From Pseudomonadota bacterium (lineage in GTDB: Bacteria; Myxococcota_A; UBA796; GCA-2862545), in the NCBI GenBank assembly GCA_023954855.1, contig JAGSGY010000026.1:1-63178 (forward strand): DNA of 63,178 nucleotides. The letters are read 5' to 3'. The notes under the pieces are model-generated. The model ran no database searches and was not told the DNA's origin. It saw only the letters and a program-made list of their open reading frames with translations. The position numbers and the translations under genes are program-made. Position 1 is the first letter of the stretch. Each line of letters opens with the position of its first letter. Positions 25,450 to 34,639 of the stretch are shown one piece after another.

Positions 25450-27549
25450 GTGCTCAAGCCTGGCGAAACTATCGACATCTGGGTCGTCGAGAAGGCCCTC
25501 GGAGCAGGTGGAATGGGCAGCGTTTATCGCTGTCACAACCGCAATGCGCGCCGGATTCTGGCCGCGGTAAAGGTGCTTGAATCTTCGATTCGGCGAGTGC
25601 CGGGCGCCGAGGAACGCTTCGTTCGCGAAGCTGAGATCCTCTTCGCCCTCGACCATCCGAACATCGTCAAAGTGCGCAACATTCGCACCGACAGCGATCC
25701 GCCGTACCTCGAGATGGAATTCATCGCGGGCACGAGTCTCGAGGATGTGCTTCGGAAGGGCGCGCCTCCGTTCGAGCGGTCGCTCTCGCTGATCGAGCAG
25801 CTGCTCGGAGCTGTGTCCTATCTGCACTCTCAGGGCGTGCGGCACCGCGACATCAAGCCGGCGAACGTGCTCGTGCAGGACGACGGCACGCTGAAGCTCG
25901 TGGACTTTGGCCTCGCGATGGAGGCGGATACCTCGCGAATCACCCAGGGCACGATGGCCTTCGGGACAGTGAGCTACGCGCCTCCCGAGTGGGTGAAGCC
26001 CGATACGCTCGACCCCATGGCCTGGGATGCCTACGCGTGTGGCGTGCTCGCCTACGAGGTGCTCACCGGCGACGTCGCCTTCCCCGTGGGTGGTGGTGGC
26101 AGTGCTCGCCAACAGGCGATGCAGGTGATCCTCGCGAAGCAGGGACATCCGCCCCTCGACCCGGGGCCCACGTTCTCGAATGATCTTCGCAACCTGGTGG
26201 GCCGCCTCACCGATTCGGATGCGAGCAAGCGTCTCGTCGATCTGCCCGAAGCCATGCGTCTGCTGCGCGAAGTCGACCGCACCCGGACGCGTCGGGTGGG
26301 CCAGACCTTGGCGCCGATGCCTGACGAGCCAGTCAGCGAGCTGATCCCCCCCGCGCCGACGCCGGTCGCGCCGCAGCCTCGCGACGGGCAGACCTGGTTC
26401 GATGGCGAGGGCCCACTCGATAGCTTCGCCTCGGCGAGTCAAGAGAACCCGGTCTTCGAGCGCACGGCCCCGTCGGCACCCAAGGCGGGTGGAACCTTCC
26501 TGCTCCTCGCCCTGGCTGCCACGATGGTGGTGCTGGTGCTCGGCGTGGGCGCCTTCGTGTATACGGCCTCGCAGGGCCAGGTCGAGACCAAGGTGCTCGA
26601 ACGCCCGGCGGCAGTGACCGTCTCGGGCCTTCCCCCCAAGAGCGATGTGTCGGTGCGCTTTCGGGGCATTCCGCCCGAGTCGCGTGAGGGCTGGGTGTTT
26701 CGCTTTGGCACCGGGCCCCTCGGGCCGGGCACGGTCTCGGTCGTGGTGGGCGCCGATTGCCCAGAGCTCACCTGTCCGGGCAGCGCCTGCCCAACCTGGT
26801 GTGCGACCCACGAAGAGTCGGTCGAGATTCACGAAGGGGACGGTGAGCAGTCGGTCTCGGTCGAGGTCGCCCCTCCCGAGGCGCGTTCGGTGAGCGTCTC
26901 TGCAGCGCGCGGTGTGTCCCTGGTCACAAGGCCCGAGGCCGATCTCAGCGCGGGCAAGCTGATGCCCGCCCGCTACGAAGTGCTCGGGTCGATGGGCAAG
27001 TGTCCTGAAGACCCCTGGACCTGCGTCGAGGAGCCCTGCGAGGGCTGCACCGTCGAGGTGGCTGATCTGGTCGTGCCCTGGAAGGGGGAGGTCGTGGACC
27101 TCAAGCACCCGCTCAAGCCGAAGAAGACGGCACCGTCACCGGGACCGGTGGGCCCGCGTCCCAAGGCATCGGGTGGAGGCGGGCAGATCACCTACGGCGG
27201 CTTCGCACGCTGGCTGGCGAACAACCCGGATTGGGCACCGGACAAGGTGCGCGGGACCGGCCGCGGCGATGGCAACTACCTGGCGGACTGGTCTGGAAGC
27301 GAGCCGCCCGCCGGCAAGTCGCGTGCGCCGATGGTGAACATCAGCTGGTACGCGGCATCGGCCTACTGCATGGGGCACGGTGGCCTCGCGGACGTCGCGT
27401 CGGCGCCTGAGACCTGGGGTAGCGGCCCAAGCCTGGAGCTTCGCTCTTCGGGCGGACGCGGCGCTTGGCGCACAAGTGATGGTACGACCTCGACCAGCGT
27501 CGATCTGAAGCAGAGCAACGGCTTCATGGGCGCGCGCTGCGCCAAGTAG
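25450..27549 (+). CDS. Ser/Thr protein kinase with FGE-like ectodomain
   Basis: A GTG start opens a 699-residue protein. The kinase domain (about 10-275) has GAGGMGSVY, AAVKVL, HRDIKPANVLVQDDG, DFGLAM and GTVSYAPPEW. After a Pro-rich linker a transmembrane helix lies at about 349-372. Outside are about 200 residues of beta-rich sequence with Cys pairs, then a final about 120 residues (ITYGGFARWLANNPDW, YLADWSG, APMVNISWYAASAYC, NGFMGARCA) that follow the outline of a formylglycine-generating-enzyme/sulfatase-modifying domain. The usual RLPTEAEWE block is replaced by LADVASAPETWG, and the domain is much shorter than a catalytic FGE. It is therefore probably a degenerate ligand-binding version acting as a sensor. 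A minus-strand ORF over it is a shadow. Confidence 0.92.
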   Translation: MLKPGETIDIWVVEKALGAGGMGSVYRCHNRNARRILAAVKVLESSIRRVPGAEERFVREAEILFALDHPNIVKVRNIRTDSDPPYLEMEFIAGTSLEDVLRKGAPPFERSLSLIEQLLGAVSYLHSQGVRHRDIKPANVLVQDDGTLKLVDFGLAMEADTSRITQGTMAFGTVSYAPPEWVKPDTLDPMAWDAYACGVLAYEVLTGDVAFPVGGGGSARQQAMQVILAKQGHPPLDPGPTFSNDLRNLVGRLTDSDASKRLVDLPEAMRLLREVDRTRTRRVGQTLAPMPDEPVSELIPPAPTPVAPQPRDGQTWFDGEGPLDSFASASQENPVFERTAPSAPKAGGTFLLLALAATMVVLVLGVGAFVYTASQGQVETKVLERPAAVTVSGLPPKSDVSVRFRGIPPESREGWVFRFGTGPLGPGTVSVVVGADCPELTCPGSACPTWCATHEESVEIHEGDGEQSVSVEVAPPEARSVSVSAARGVSLVTRPEADLSAGKLMPARYEVLGSMGKCPEDPWTCVEEPCEGCTVEVADLVVPWKGEVVDLKHPLKPKKTAPSPGPVGPRPKASGGGGQITYGGFARWLANNPDWAPDKVRGTGRGDGNYLADWSGSEPPAGKSRAPMVNISWYAASAYCMGHGGLADVASAPETWGSGPSLELRSSGGRGAWRTSDGTTSTSVDLKQSNGFMGARCAK

Positions 27550-27643
27550 GCGCACTACTGACAACTGGCGACGGGGTCGCGGCTGACAGGGGAGTGCGGA
27601 CGGCATACTCGGCCGGGGTCACCCTCGTCCCAGGTACGCGCCC

Positions 27644-28918
27644 GTGCGACTCGGTCTGTTCCCTTACCTCGCCCTGATCTTGCTCCTCGTTGGAGGGCAG
27701 TACGCGGCCGCGACAACGCTCGATGGCTCGAATGCCATTGTCGGGGCCTTGCTGCTCCTGCAGCTGCTGAAGCTGCCCGTAGCGGCGGCTCGTGCGCGGG
27801 ATCTCGGCTTCGACGGGGACGAGGCGGTTCAGGCCATGCTGCCGATTGGCAACCTCACCTTGTTCTGGCGCTTGCTGGCGCGCACACCCTCGGATGAGGT
27901 TCGCGCCGCACGTCAGGCCATTCACGCGGGTGAGTCCACGGCCTACGGGTTGGTGGCCAACGGACTCAAGACCCTTGCCTCGACGGCACCCGTCGTCTTG
28001 CCCGCCGCCATCGGCGTGGGTCTTGCGGATGCAGCGCTCACCGAGTGGGCGGTGGCCCAGGTTCCCGCCATTGCCGAGTGGGAGGCAGAGCGCCTGGCAC
28101 TCGTGGGGCAAGTCCTCTGGGGTGTTTCGGCGCTGCTCTTCCTCTACACGCTGATGCAGGGGACCAAAGCCGCCACGGTCGCGCGAAGCTCTTGGTTCCC
28201 GTCCCTGCTTCTGCCGAGCACCCTCGGGGGCGGCATCGGATTCCTGGCCCTCGGTTCGGCGCGCGGCAGCGCCGATCCACAGCAGATGATGCTGATTGCG
28301 GTCATCTTCCTTGGCTTTGCGATGATTCCGTTCTTCGCCGTAGGTGGGGCCTGGGCTGCGGCTGTGGCCCACATTGCCACCCGCGGTGCCATCCGGGGCG
28401 AGAGGGTGGGCTTCGAGGCTTGGGGTCAGGCCGGCAGCCGTCTTCGTGAGCTCGCGGCCCCTCACGCCGCGGTTCGCTACCTGATCTCGATTGGTCTCCA
28501 GGTGATGATTCTCCCCGGGCTGATGTACGCCACCCAGTACGCGCTTGTGGACCAGGTCGCCTTCGAACAGCCCGAGAGCCGGGCTCTTCGCGCATCGAGC
28601 GATCTCTCGCGGGGTCATCGGGCGCGCGCATTCCGCCTGCTTCTGGTGGTTGGGGTGCCGATTGGCCTGCTTCAGATGGCCGTCGGTGTGGTCGATATGG
28701 GGGACGTGGGCTCGCTCACCGAGGTCGCACTCAACCCCTTCGCACTGTCGACCGGCGCCGCTCTGGCGGGGGGAGCGTTGTACGCCCTCGGCTTCGCCAT
28801 CTTCGAGGTTGCTGCGACCCATATGTACTTCGAGCGCATGGAGGTAGTGGGGGCCAAGGTTGTCGCTGAGGTGACTCCGGCCATTGCCGAAGACGTCTTC
28901 GCACCCCCAGGCGCATGA
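27644..28918 (+). CDS. Polytopic membrane protein of unknown function
   Basis: A GTG start opens a 424-residue protein with about seven to nine hydrophobic segments (for example LFPYLALILLLVGGQ, LPAAIGVGLADAAL, LVGQVLWGVSALLFLY, MMLIAVIFLGFAMIPFF, FRLLLVVGVPIGLLQ, GGALYALGFAIFEVAA). Soluble loops are rich in Ala and Arg. No transporter or enzyme motif was recognised. Its stop overlaps the mfd ATG by four bases (ATGA), so it is translated with the repair factor, but no functional link is visible. Confidence 0.8.
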   Translation: MRLGLFPYLALILLLVGGQYAAATTLDGSNAIVGALLLLQLLKLPVAAARARDLGFDGDEAVQAMLPIGNLTLFWRLLARTPSDEVRAARQAIHAGESTAYGLVANGLKTLASTAPVVLPAAIGVGLADAALTEWAVAQVPAIAEWEAERLALVGQVLWGVSALLFLYTLMQGTKAATVARSSWFPSLLLPSTLGGGIGFLALGSARGSADPQQMMLIAVIFLGFAMIPFFAVGGAWAAAVAHIATRGAIRGERVGFEAWGQAGSRLRELAAPHAAVRYLISIGLQVMILPGLMYATQYALVDQVAFEQPESRALRASSDLSRGHRARAFRLLLVVGVPIGLLQMAVGVVDMGDVGSLTEVALNPFALSTGAALAGGALYALGFAIFEVAATHMYFERMEVVGAKVVAEVTPAIAEDVFAPPGA

Positions 28919-31900
28919 GCTTTCTCCAGCGCGCGACCGACGTCCTCGAGGCAGGGCAGGGATGGGCGGGTCTGCGCGGCGACGCCCTCGCTTTCGTGCT
29001 CTCGCAGATTGGCACTCAGGGCCGCTGGCTCGTTGTCGTCGACGAACAGGATGCCGCGGAGCGGCTCGCTGAGAGCCTTCGCTTCTTCATGCGCGAGCCA
29101 GGCTTGGTCCAGCTGCTTCCAGCGGACGACTGCCGGCCTTACGACGGCTTCTCACCCTCCCCGGCGGTGCTTCGCCAGCGTCTGCTGACCCTCCACCGGC
29201 TCGACCGCAAGCGCGATGGCGTGCTGATTGCGCCGGTCCGCTCGCTGATCCAGCGCCTGCCTGACGCGGCGACCCGTCGCCGTGGGACCCGCACCCTTCG
29301 AGCGAATGACATCGTCGAGCGCGATGCTCTGTCCCGCTGGCTTCAGGACGCCGGATACCTCGCGACTGGACGCGTGCAGGAGCCGGGCACCTTCGCGATT
29401 CGCGGCGACGTCATCGACGTCTGGCCACCAGGACTCCGCACGGCGGCGCGGGTCGACTTCTTCGACGATGAGATCGAGTCGATTCGCCGGATGGATCCCG
29501 AGACTCAGCGCTCGCATCGTCCACTGCCCCGGCTGGTCCTGCTCCCCGTCCGTGAAGAGCGCCTCGACCGGCGCGCCATGGCGCTGCTCGAAGGCAATCT
29601 GCACCGGCTCTACAACGAGCAGCATCGCGGCCTAAAGCTGCGTCGGCGCGTCATCGACGAGCTGCGCTCGGGCATCCGCTTCTCGGCTGTCGAAGACTAC
29701 CTGCCCGCTCTGGTGTCGACCGTGGCTCCGCTCAAGCTCTTCGAGGGCATGCGGGCCATCGTCGTGCATCCTGACGATGTGCTCGCTTCAGCCCGCGACC
29801 TGACCGGTACGCTGCACTCGCGCTGGGAGTCCCTCGAGGAGAACGAGCGGCCGTTGGTCCCGCCTTCCGAGCGCTTCGAGCCCGTCGCGACGATCGAAAC
29901 CTTCGTGGAACAGGCCCACAAGGTCTACGACATGGTGTCGACGCAGAAGGCGGTCGACCTTGGCGCGAAGACGGCGGATGGCCTGATTGTGCGCGGCACG
30001 GACCTCGACGCATTGATCGGTCGCATTACCGACCTTGCCGGGTCAGGCGTGCGTCTGGGCCTGGTGGCCGGCCAGGACCGCCTCGAGCGAGTCAAAGAGA
30101 TGCTCGACTCCCGCGAGGTCGAGAGCGTGCCTGTTGAGCACCCCCTCGACATCGCGCCAAGCCAGATCGCCCTGGTGAAGGGCCACCTGCCGCGAGGCTT
30201 CATCGCCGAGGACTCAGGCTGGGCCTTCGTGCCGACGGGGGTCCTGTTTGGTGAGCGTCCGGGTCGCCGCAAGACGGAACACGCGGCCTTCCGGGCGTCG
30301 GTCTCGTCCCTGTCACAGCTTCGGGAGGGCGACTTCGTGGTGCACCGCTTTCACGGAATTGGCCTGTACTGCGGCATGGCGCGGGTCGATGCGGGTGGCG
30401 GCGAGCAGGACTTCGTGGTGCTCGAGTACCGCGGCGGCGACCGCATGTACCTGCCGGTGACCCACATCGACCAGCTGTCGCGGCATGCCCCGGCTCGGTC
30501 GGGTGCGAAGGTCCGCCTAGACCGACTCGGTGGCACGACTTGGACGGCACGAAAGGGTCGGGTGCGCGACTCGATCCTGCAGATGGCTCAGGAACTGCTC
30601 GCCATCTACGCGCGGCGCGAGATTGCGTCTCGAGAGGCCTATCCGCCTGCCGGTGAGTGGTCGCAGCGCTTCGAGGCGGACTTTCCCTACGAGGAGACGC
30701 CGGACCAGGCCGCGGCGATCGATGCGGTACACGCCGACCTCTCCAAGAAGAATCCGATGGACCGGCTGCTCTGCGGTGACGTCGGCTTCGGCAAGACCGA
30801 GGTGGCAATGCGCGCCGCCATGCGGGTGCTCGAGCACGGCAAGCAGATCATGGTGCTCTGTCCGACGACCGTGCTCGCGTTCCAGCACTACCGCACCTTT
30901 CAGGAACGCTTCGAGTCGTTCGGCGCCAAGGTGGCGATGCTGTCGCGCTTTGTGTCGACCAAGGACCAGAACGCCATCAAGAAGGGCCTCAAGGACCACA
31001 CCGTCGACATCGTCGTGGGCACGACGGGGCTGCTCGGTCGCGGAGTGAACTTCGACAGCCTTGGGCTGGTCATCATCGATGAAGAGCACCGCTTCGGCGT
31101 GCGGCAGAAGGACCGTCTCAAGAAGATGCGGGCCAGCGTCGACATGCTTTCGATGTCGGCGACCCCGATTCCACGCACTCTCGAGATGGGCCTGATCGGT
31201 ATGCGCGAGATGTCGATGATGTCGACGCCGCCGTCGACCCGCCTCGAGGTACGCACCTCGGTGGCCCGTCTGACCAAGACCCGGGTCCGCGATGCGTTGA
31301 TGCTCGAGCATCGTCGCGGGGGACAGAGCTTCTTCGTCCACAACCGCATCGAGGATCTACCGGATCTCCTCGCGCGGCTGCAGGAGTGGGTGCCCGAGCT
31401 CAAGTTCGTCGCAGCCCACGGCAAGATGGATGACGCCGAGCTCGAGAAGAAGCTGGTCGAGTTCATTCGCGGCGAGCACGACGTGCTGCTGTCGACGGCG
31501 ATCATCGAGAGCGGCATCGACCTGCCGAACGTGAACACGATGCTGGTCAACCGAGCCGACCGCTTCGGACTTGCGCAGCTCTACCAGCTGAGAGGCCGGG
31601 TGGGACGCGGTGATTTACGCGCGACCTGTCTGCTGCTCGTCCCCGAAGAGCTCACCCCCGACGCTCGGAAGCGCATTCGCGTGTTGGTCGACCACACGCG
31701 GCTCGGCAGTGGCTTCCAGATCGCCACGGCGGACCTCGAGCTTCGCGGTGCTGGCAACCTGCTCGGCGACGCCCAGAGCGGAAACATCGACGCCGTCGGC
31801 TACGAGATGTGGCTCGAGCTATTGGCCGGAGCCGTTCGCGAGGCGAAGGGCGAGATCGAGCGCGAGCAGATCGACCCCGAGATCGAGGTCCCGGTGCCGG

Positions 31901-32319
31901 CGTTCATTCCGCAGCAGATGGTACCCGAGCTGCACGAGCGCCTCGAGCTGTACCGCCGGTTCTCCCATGCTCAGTCGGCATCCGAGATCGATGGGTTGGT
32001 CGATGAACTCGAGCTTGACCACGGCAACTTGCCCGTCGAGATGCGCAACCTCGCGGGGCTCTCCCAGACCAAGATCCTCTGCCGCGACCTCGGCATTGTG
32101 CGGTGCAGCTGGCTCAAGGTGCGCGTGGTCTTCGAGCTCCACAGCGCCGCGGACATTCGCCAGGAACGGCTCGAGCGTGTGCTTCGCGTACACCCCAAGC
32201 GCTTCTCGCTGGCCGAGAAAGAGGGCGTCCGGCGGCTCACGGTGCGCTTCTTGCCCGATGAGTCCGAGCGACCCTTCCGGTTCATCCGCTGGGCGTTGGC
32301 CCAGCTGATGCGCGACTAG
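28915..32319 (+). CDS. mfd: Transcription-repair coupling factor
   Basis: The ATPase displaces RNA polymerase stalled at DNA damage and recruits UvrA. The N-terminal UvrB-like module is present (about 1-330, RGDVIDVWPPG). It is followed by the CarD-like RNA polymerase interaction domain at about 465-530 (LREGDFVVHRFHGIGLY, RMYLPVTHID). The helicase core has GDVGFGKTEVAMRA (about 622), IIDEEHRFGVRQK, SMSATPIPRTL and QLRGRVGRG. The C-terminal UvrA-masking domain is LPVEMRNL through RFLPDESE. Length of 1134 residues is normal. The stop codon shares the palindrome CTAG with the stop of the opposite gene. Confidence 0.97.
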   Translation: MSFLQRATDVLEAGQGWAGLRGDALAFVLSQIGTQGRWLVVVDEQDAAERLAESLRFFMREPGLVQLLPADDCRPYDGFSPSPAVLRQRLLTLHRLDRKRDGVLIAPVRSLIQRLPDAATRRRGTRTLRANDIVERDALSRWLQDAGYLATGRVQEPGTFAIRGDVIDVWPPGLRTAARVDFFDDEIESIRRMDPETQRSHRPLPRLVLLPVREERLDRRAMALLEGNLHRLYNEQHRGLKLRRRVIDELRSGIRFSAVEDYLPALVSTVAPLKLFEGMRAIVVHPDDVLASARDLTGTLHSRWESLEENERPLVPPSERFEPVATIETFVEQAHKVYDMVSTQKAVDLGAKTADGLIVRGTDLDALIGRITDLAGSGVRLGLVAGQDRLERVKEMLDSREVESVPVEHPLDIAPSQIALVKGHLPRGFIAEDSGWAFVPTGVLFGERPGRRKTEHAAFRASVSSLSQLREGDFVVHRFHGIGLYCGMARVDAGGGEQDFVVLEYRGGDRMYLPVTHIDQLSRHAPARSGAKVRLDRLGGTTWTARKGRVRDSILQMAQELLAIYARREIASREAYPPAGEWSQRFEADFPYEETPDQAAAIDAVHADLSKKNPMDRLLCGDVGFGKTEVAMRAAMRVLEHGKQIMVLCPTTVLAFQHYRTFQERFESFGAKVAMLSRFVSTKDQNAIKKGLKDHTVDIVVGTTGLLGRGVNFDSLGLVIIDEEHRFGVRQKDRLKKMRASVDMLSMSATPIPRTLEMGLIGMREMSMMSTPPSTRLEVRTSVARLTKTRVRDALMLEHRRGGQSFFVHNRIEDLPDLLARLQEWVPELKFVAAHGKMDDAELEKKLVEFIRGEHDVLLSTAIIESGIDLPNVNTMLVNRADRFGLAQLYQLRGRVGRGDLRATCLLLVPEELTPDARKRIRVLVDHTRLGSGFQIATADLELRGAGNLLGDAQSGNIDAVGYEMWLELLAGAVREAKGEIEREQIDPEIEVPVPAFIPQQMVPELHERLELYRRFSHAQSASEIDGLVDELELDHGNLPVEMRNLAGLSQTKILCRDLGIVRCSWLKVRVVFELHSAADIRQERLERVLRVHPKRFSLAEKEGVRRLTVRFLPDESERPFRFIRWALAQLMRD

Positions 32320-33218
32320 TTCGCGTCGGCGACGGTCTCGCGAACGGCGTGCTCAGCGACGTGGCGAAGGCCGAGTTCTCCACGCTCGTGGGCGTAGGGC
32401 AGCAGGTACACCGCGTACTGTAGGGCGCGGTAGCGGGCTCGCTCGCGCTGTCCTTTCTCGAGCAGCCCTCCGGCGCGTTGGTAGGCGGCGAAGAAGCGTT
32501 CGCGAGCCGGGCTGGTGAACCACGTGAAGGCCAGCGGGAGGTCGACGCTCGGGTCGCCGCGGTGGACGTCGCCCCAGTCGATGATGCCGGTGGCGCCGCC
32601 ATCTTCGTCGATCAGGACGTGGCGAGGGTAGAGGTCCCCATGCACAAGGCAGATGCGTTCTGGAGCCGGGGCCTGGGCGCCGGCGAGCACCGCCTCGATG
32701 CCGTCCCAAGGAAGGTCTGGGGCGAGTGCTCGCACGGTCGGCAGGCGCTCTCTTACGTGGCCGGTGCGTCGAACGAGGTCGGCGTAGCCCAGAGTGTCGC
32801 CGGGCACCGCGTCGGGAATGGGCGTTGCGTGTAGCCGCGCCAAGAACGTACCGACTTGCCCCGCTGCGGTGACCGTGCCCGGTACGCACTGGTCGCCGTC
32901 CACACCGTTGAGGCGGCGGTAGCCAGCAAAGCTGTGCGGGTAGTCGGGCGGGTCGATGACCTGGAAGACGGGCCGGGGAATCGGCAGTCCCAAGTCTGGG
33001 AGGGCGGTGAGTGTGGCCAGCTCGGCGGTCATGAACTGCCCGGCAATGGCGCGGCGTGGAAAGCGAAACAGCCAGGCGCCGTCCACGAGGAAGGCGGCGT
33101 TGTCCCAACCCTCACCGGCGACGACCACGCTCTTTCCGGCAAGCTCGGGCACGTGGGTGGCGATGAGCTGGCGGACGCGGTCTAGATCGATGGCGACGTC
33201 TGCGTCCCAGTCGGCCAC
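32316..33218 (-). CDS. Aminoglycoside/macrolide phosphotransferase-like kinase
   Basis: The protein has the APH fold. ICLVHGDLYPRHVLIDEDG is the Brenner motif (with His in place of the usual final Asn, as is common in the macrolide-2'-phosphotransferase-like branch) and IIDWGDVHRGDPSVDL is the metal-binding DxD. N-terminal VVVAGEGWDNAAFLVDGAWLFRFPRR is the nucleotide loop and Lys/Arg strand. There is no ATG at the family start; GTG 33218, 8 bases after the upstream stop, with GAGGAAG ahead, gives 300 residues. Real substrates of chromosomal members are mostly unknown, so resistance should not be assumed. It is cotranscribed with the upstream lipoprotein. Confidence 0.88.
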   Translation of the reverse strand: MADWDADVAIDLDRVRQLIATHVPELAGKSVVVAGEGWDNAAFLVDGAWLFRFPRRAIAGQFMTAELATLTALPDLGLPIPRPVFQVIDPPDYPHSFAGYRRLNGVDGDQCVPGTVTAAGQVGTFLARLHATPIPDAVPGDTLGYADLVRRTGHVRERLPTVRALAPDLPWDGIEAVLAGAQAPAPERICLVHGDLYPRHVLIDEDGGATGIIDWGDVHRGDPSVDLPLAFTWFTSPARERFFAAYQRAGGLLEKGQRERARYRALQYAVYLLPYAHERGELGLRHVAEHAVRETVADAN

Positions 33219-33226
33219 GGGGGTGT

Positions 33227-33898
33227 CTACTCTTCCTCGGCGCAGTCGATGTGTAGGTAGGTCGTGTAGGCGCGGATGATCTCGAAGTCCGGCGCGCGCG
33301 AGCTGCCCCATCCGGTGACCAAGGAGCAGCCGGCAGGCAGGCCATCGAAGTCGGTGCTGTAGTCGCCGGCGGGCAGGTTGAGCCAGGTGCCGCCACCGTT
33401 CTCGGTCGTCGCATCCTCGTCGGTGCTCGGCAGACCCAGGGTCGTCAGGTACAGCGGCCCATCGCCCTCGTCGGGGTCCAGGGACACGGTGACGCCCGAC
33501 AGATCGACGCCATCTTCGGGCACGCCGTTCGACACCAGGAACTGCATCTCGCCCGTCTCGGGCTCGGCCTCGATGCCGAGGAGCGTGTATTGGGCGTTGG
33601 AGGCGAGGGTGCTCAGCATCGGCACATCGCCGAGGTCCACGTCGATGCCATCGAGCTCGAAGGGCACGGCCACGGGGGCGTAGCTGTTCGAGGTGACCCG
33701 CAGCGACAGGATGCTGGGACTGGGGACCTTCAGGCTGTAGCTACCGTCCGACTCGGTCTCGGTACACACATCAGAGGTCGCGCAGACCTGGGCGTCGACG
33801 CCGTTGCCGGAGAGTAGATCCGAGACGGTGCCGGTGACTTCGGCGTTTCCGCTGCAGGCGACGGTGAGCAGCGCGAGGGCAGGAGCGAGGGAACGCAT
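33227..33898 (-). CDS. Hypothetical lipoprotein with a carboxypeptidase-regulatory-like domain
   Basis: ATG 33898 begins a signal peptide ending in TVAC (Cys17). The next 70 residues (VTGTVSDLLSGNGVDAQVC, ETESDGSYSLKVPSP, LRVTSNSYAPV) look like the CarboxypepD_reg beta-sandwich also used in the giant OmpA-type protein. The rest (DVDLGDVPML, DDEGDGPLYLTTLG, AGDYSTDFDGLPAGC) is beta-rich with several Cys and acidic loops that might bind Ca. Function is unknown; it probably faces the surface or periplasm. It starts about 110 bases from the divergent methyltransferase. Confidence 0.82.
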   Translation of the reverse strand: MRSLAPALALLTVACSGNAEVTGTVSDLLSGNGVDAQVCATSDVCTETESDGSYSLKVPSPSILSLRVTSNSYAPVAVPFELDGIDVDLGDVPMLSTLASNAQYTLLGIEAEPETGEMQFLVSNGVPEDGVDLSGVTVSLDPDEGDGPLYLTTLGLPSTDEDATTENGGGTWLNLPAGDYSTDFDGLPAGCSLVTGWGSSRAPDFEIIRAYTTYLHIDCAEEE

Positions 33899-34009
33899 AG
33901 AGACTCCGGGGCGAGACGAGCCGGTGTTCAAGGCAGGTAGCCCGTGATGCGCGATGGAGTCACCTCACGAGCTGCGTTTCGGCATATATGGGCGGCCGAG
34001 GAGGGCTGT

Positions 34010-34630
34010 GTGGCCTGGTCCGACCTGTTCTCGAACTTCTACGACCAGTCCCTCGAGCCACTGTACCGAGAGCAGCGGGTCCTGGCCGCCGATGCGCTCG
34101 CTGTGAGGCCTGGCCACTCCATCCTCGACCTTCCGTGTGGCACGGGGCAGAGCTTTCCCGCCCTCGCGGACCGCATGGATGGGGGTGTGCTTGTCGGCGC
34201 GGACCTGTCAGCAGGCATGCTCCGGCGGGCCCAACAGCGTGCAGATGCTCTCGATGCCGAGATCCGAACCGCGGTCGGTGATGCGACAGCCGTGGATGCG
34301 GACTGGCTCGAGGCGACAGCGGGTAGGCGCGAGGTCGATCGGCTTCACGTCTTCCTCGGCATGAGCGCGTTCCCGAGCTGGCAGACCACCTTTGGACAGC
34401 TGTGGGCTCTTCTTGCACCCGGGGGCCGCTGCGTGGTGGTCGATGTCTACGCCGAGACGCTGGGCGTTCAGGGGCACATGGTGAATCTCGTGGCCCAAGC
34501 CGACATCCGACGTCGCGGCTGGGAGCCCCTCGAGGCCGTGGCAGAGCAATTCGAGCGGCGTGATCTGCCGTCGCTGCCCGCCCACGGTGGAACGATGTGG
34601 CTGGCGACGGGAACCAAGCCCGCCGCCTAG
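34010..34630 (+). CDS. SAM-dependent methyltransferase (class I)
   Basis: The fold is a Rossmann methyltransferase: ILDLPCGTGQSFPALA is motif I, GADLSAGMLRRAQQ motif II, and ALLAPGGRCVVVDVY the post-III strand. The frame is open from 33944, but GTG 34010 directly follows GAGGAGGG and begins SDLFSNFYDQSLEPLYREQR, which looks like the natural N-terminus, so it is preferred (206 residues). The substrate is unknown; ubiquinone/menaquinone-type (UbiE-like) or small-molecule activity is possible. The stop is 9 bases from the convergent DoxX gene. Confidence 0.87.
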   Translation: MAWSDLFSNFYDQSLEPLYREQRVLAADALAVRPGHSILDLPCGTGQSFPALADRMDGGVLVGADLSAGMLRRAQQRADALDAEIRTAVGDATAVDADWLEATAGRREVDRLHVFLGMSAFPSWQTTFGQLWALLAPGGRCVVVDVYAETLGVQGHMVNLVAQADIRRRGWEPLEAVAEQFERRDLPSLPAHGGTMWLATGTKPAA

Positions 34631-34639
34631 CACAGCGTC

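Noticed and set aside
25426-27108. 560-codon minus-strand frame opposite the kinase
   Set aside because: The His/Arg-rich translation is a typical antisense shadow; the plus strand has every kinase motif.
32316-33218. Antibiotic resistance gene call for the phosphotransferase
   Set aside because: The APH fold is clear, but many chromosomal members act on other substrates, and no mobile-element context exists.
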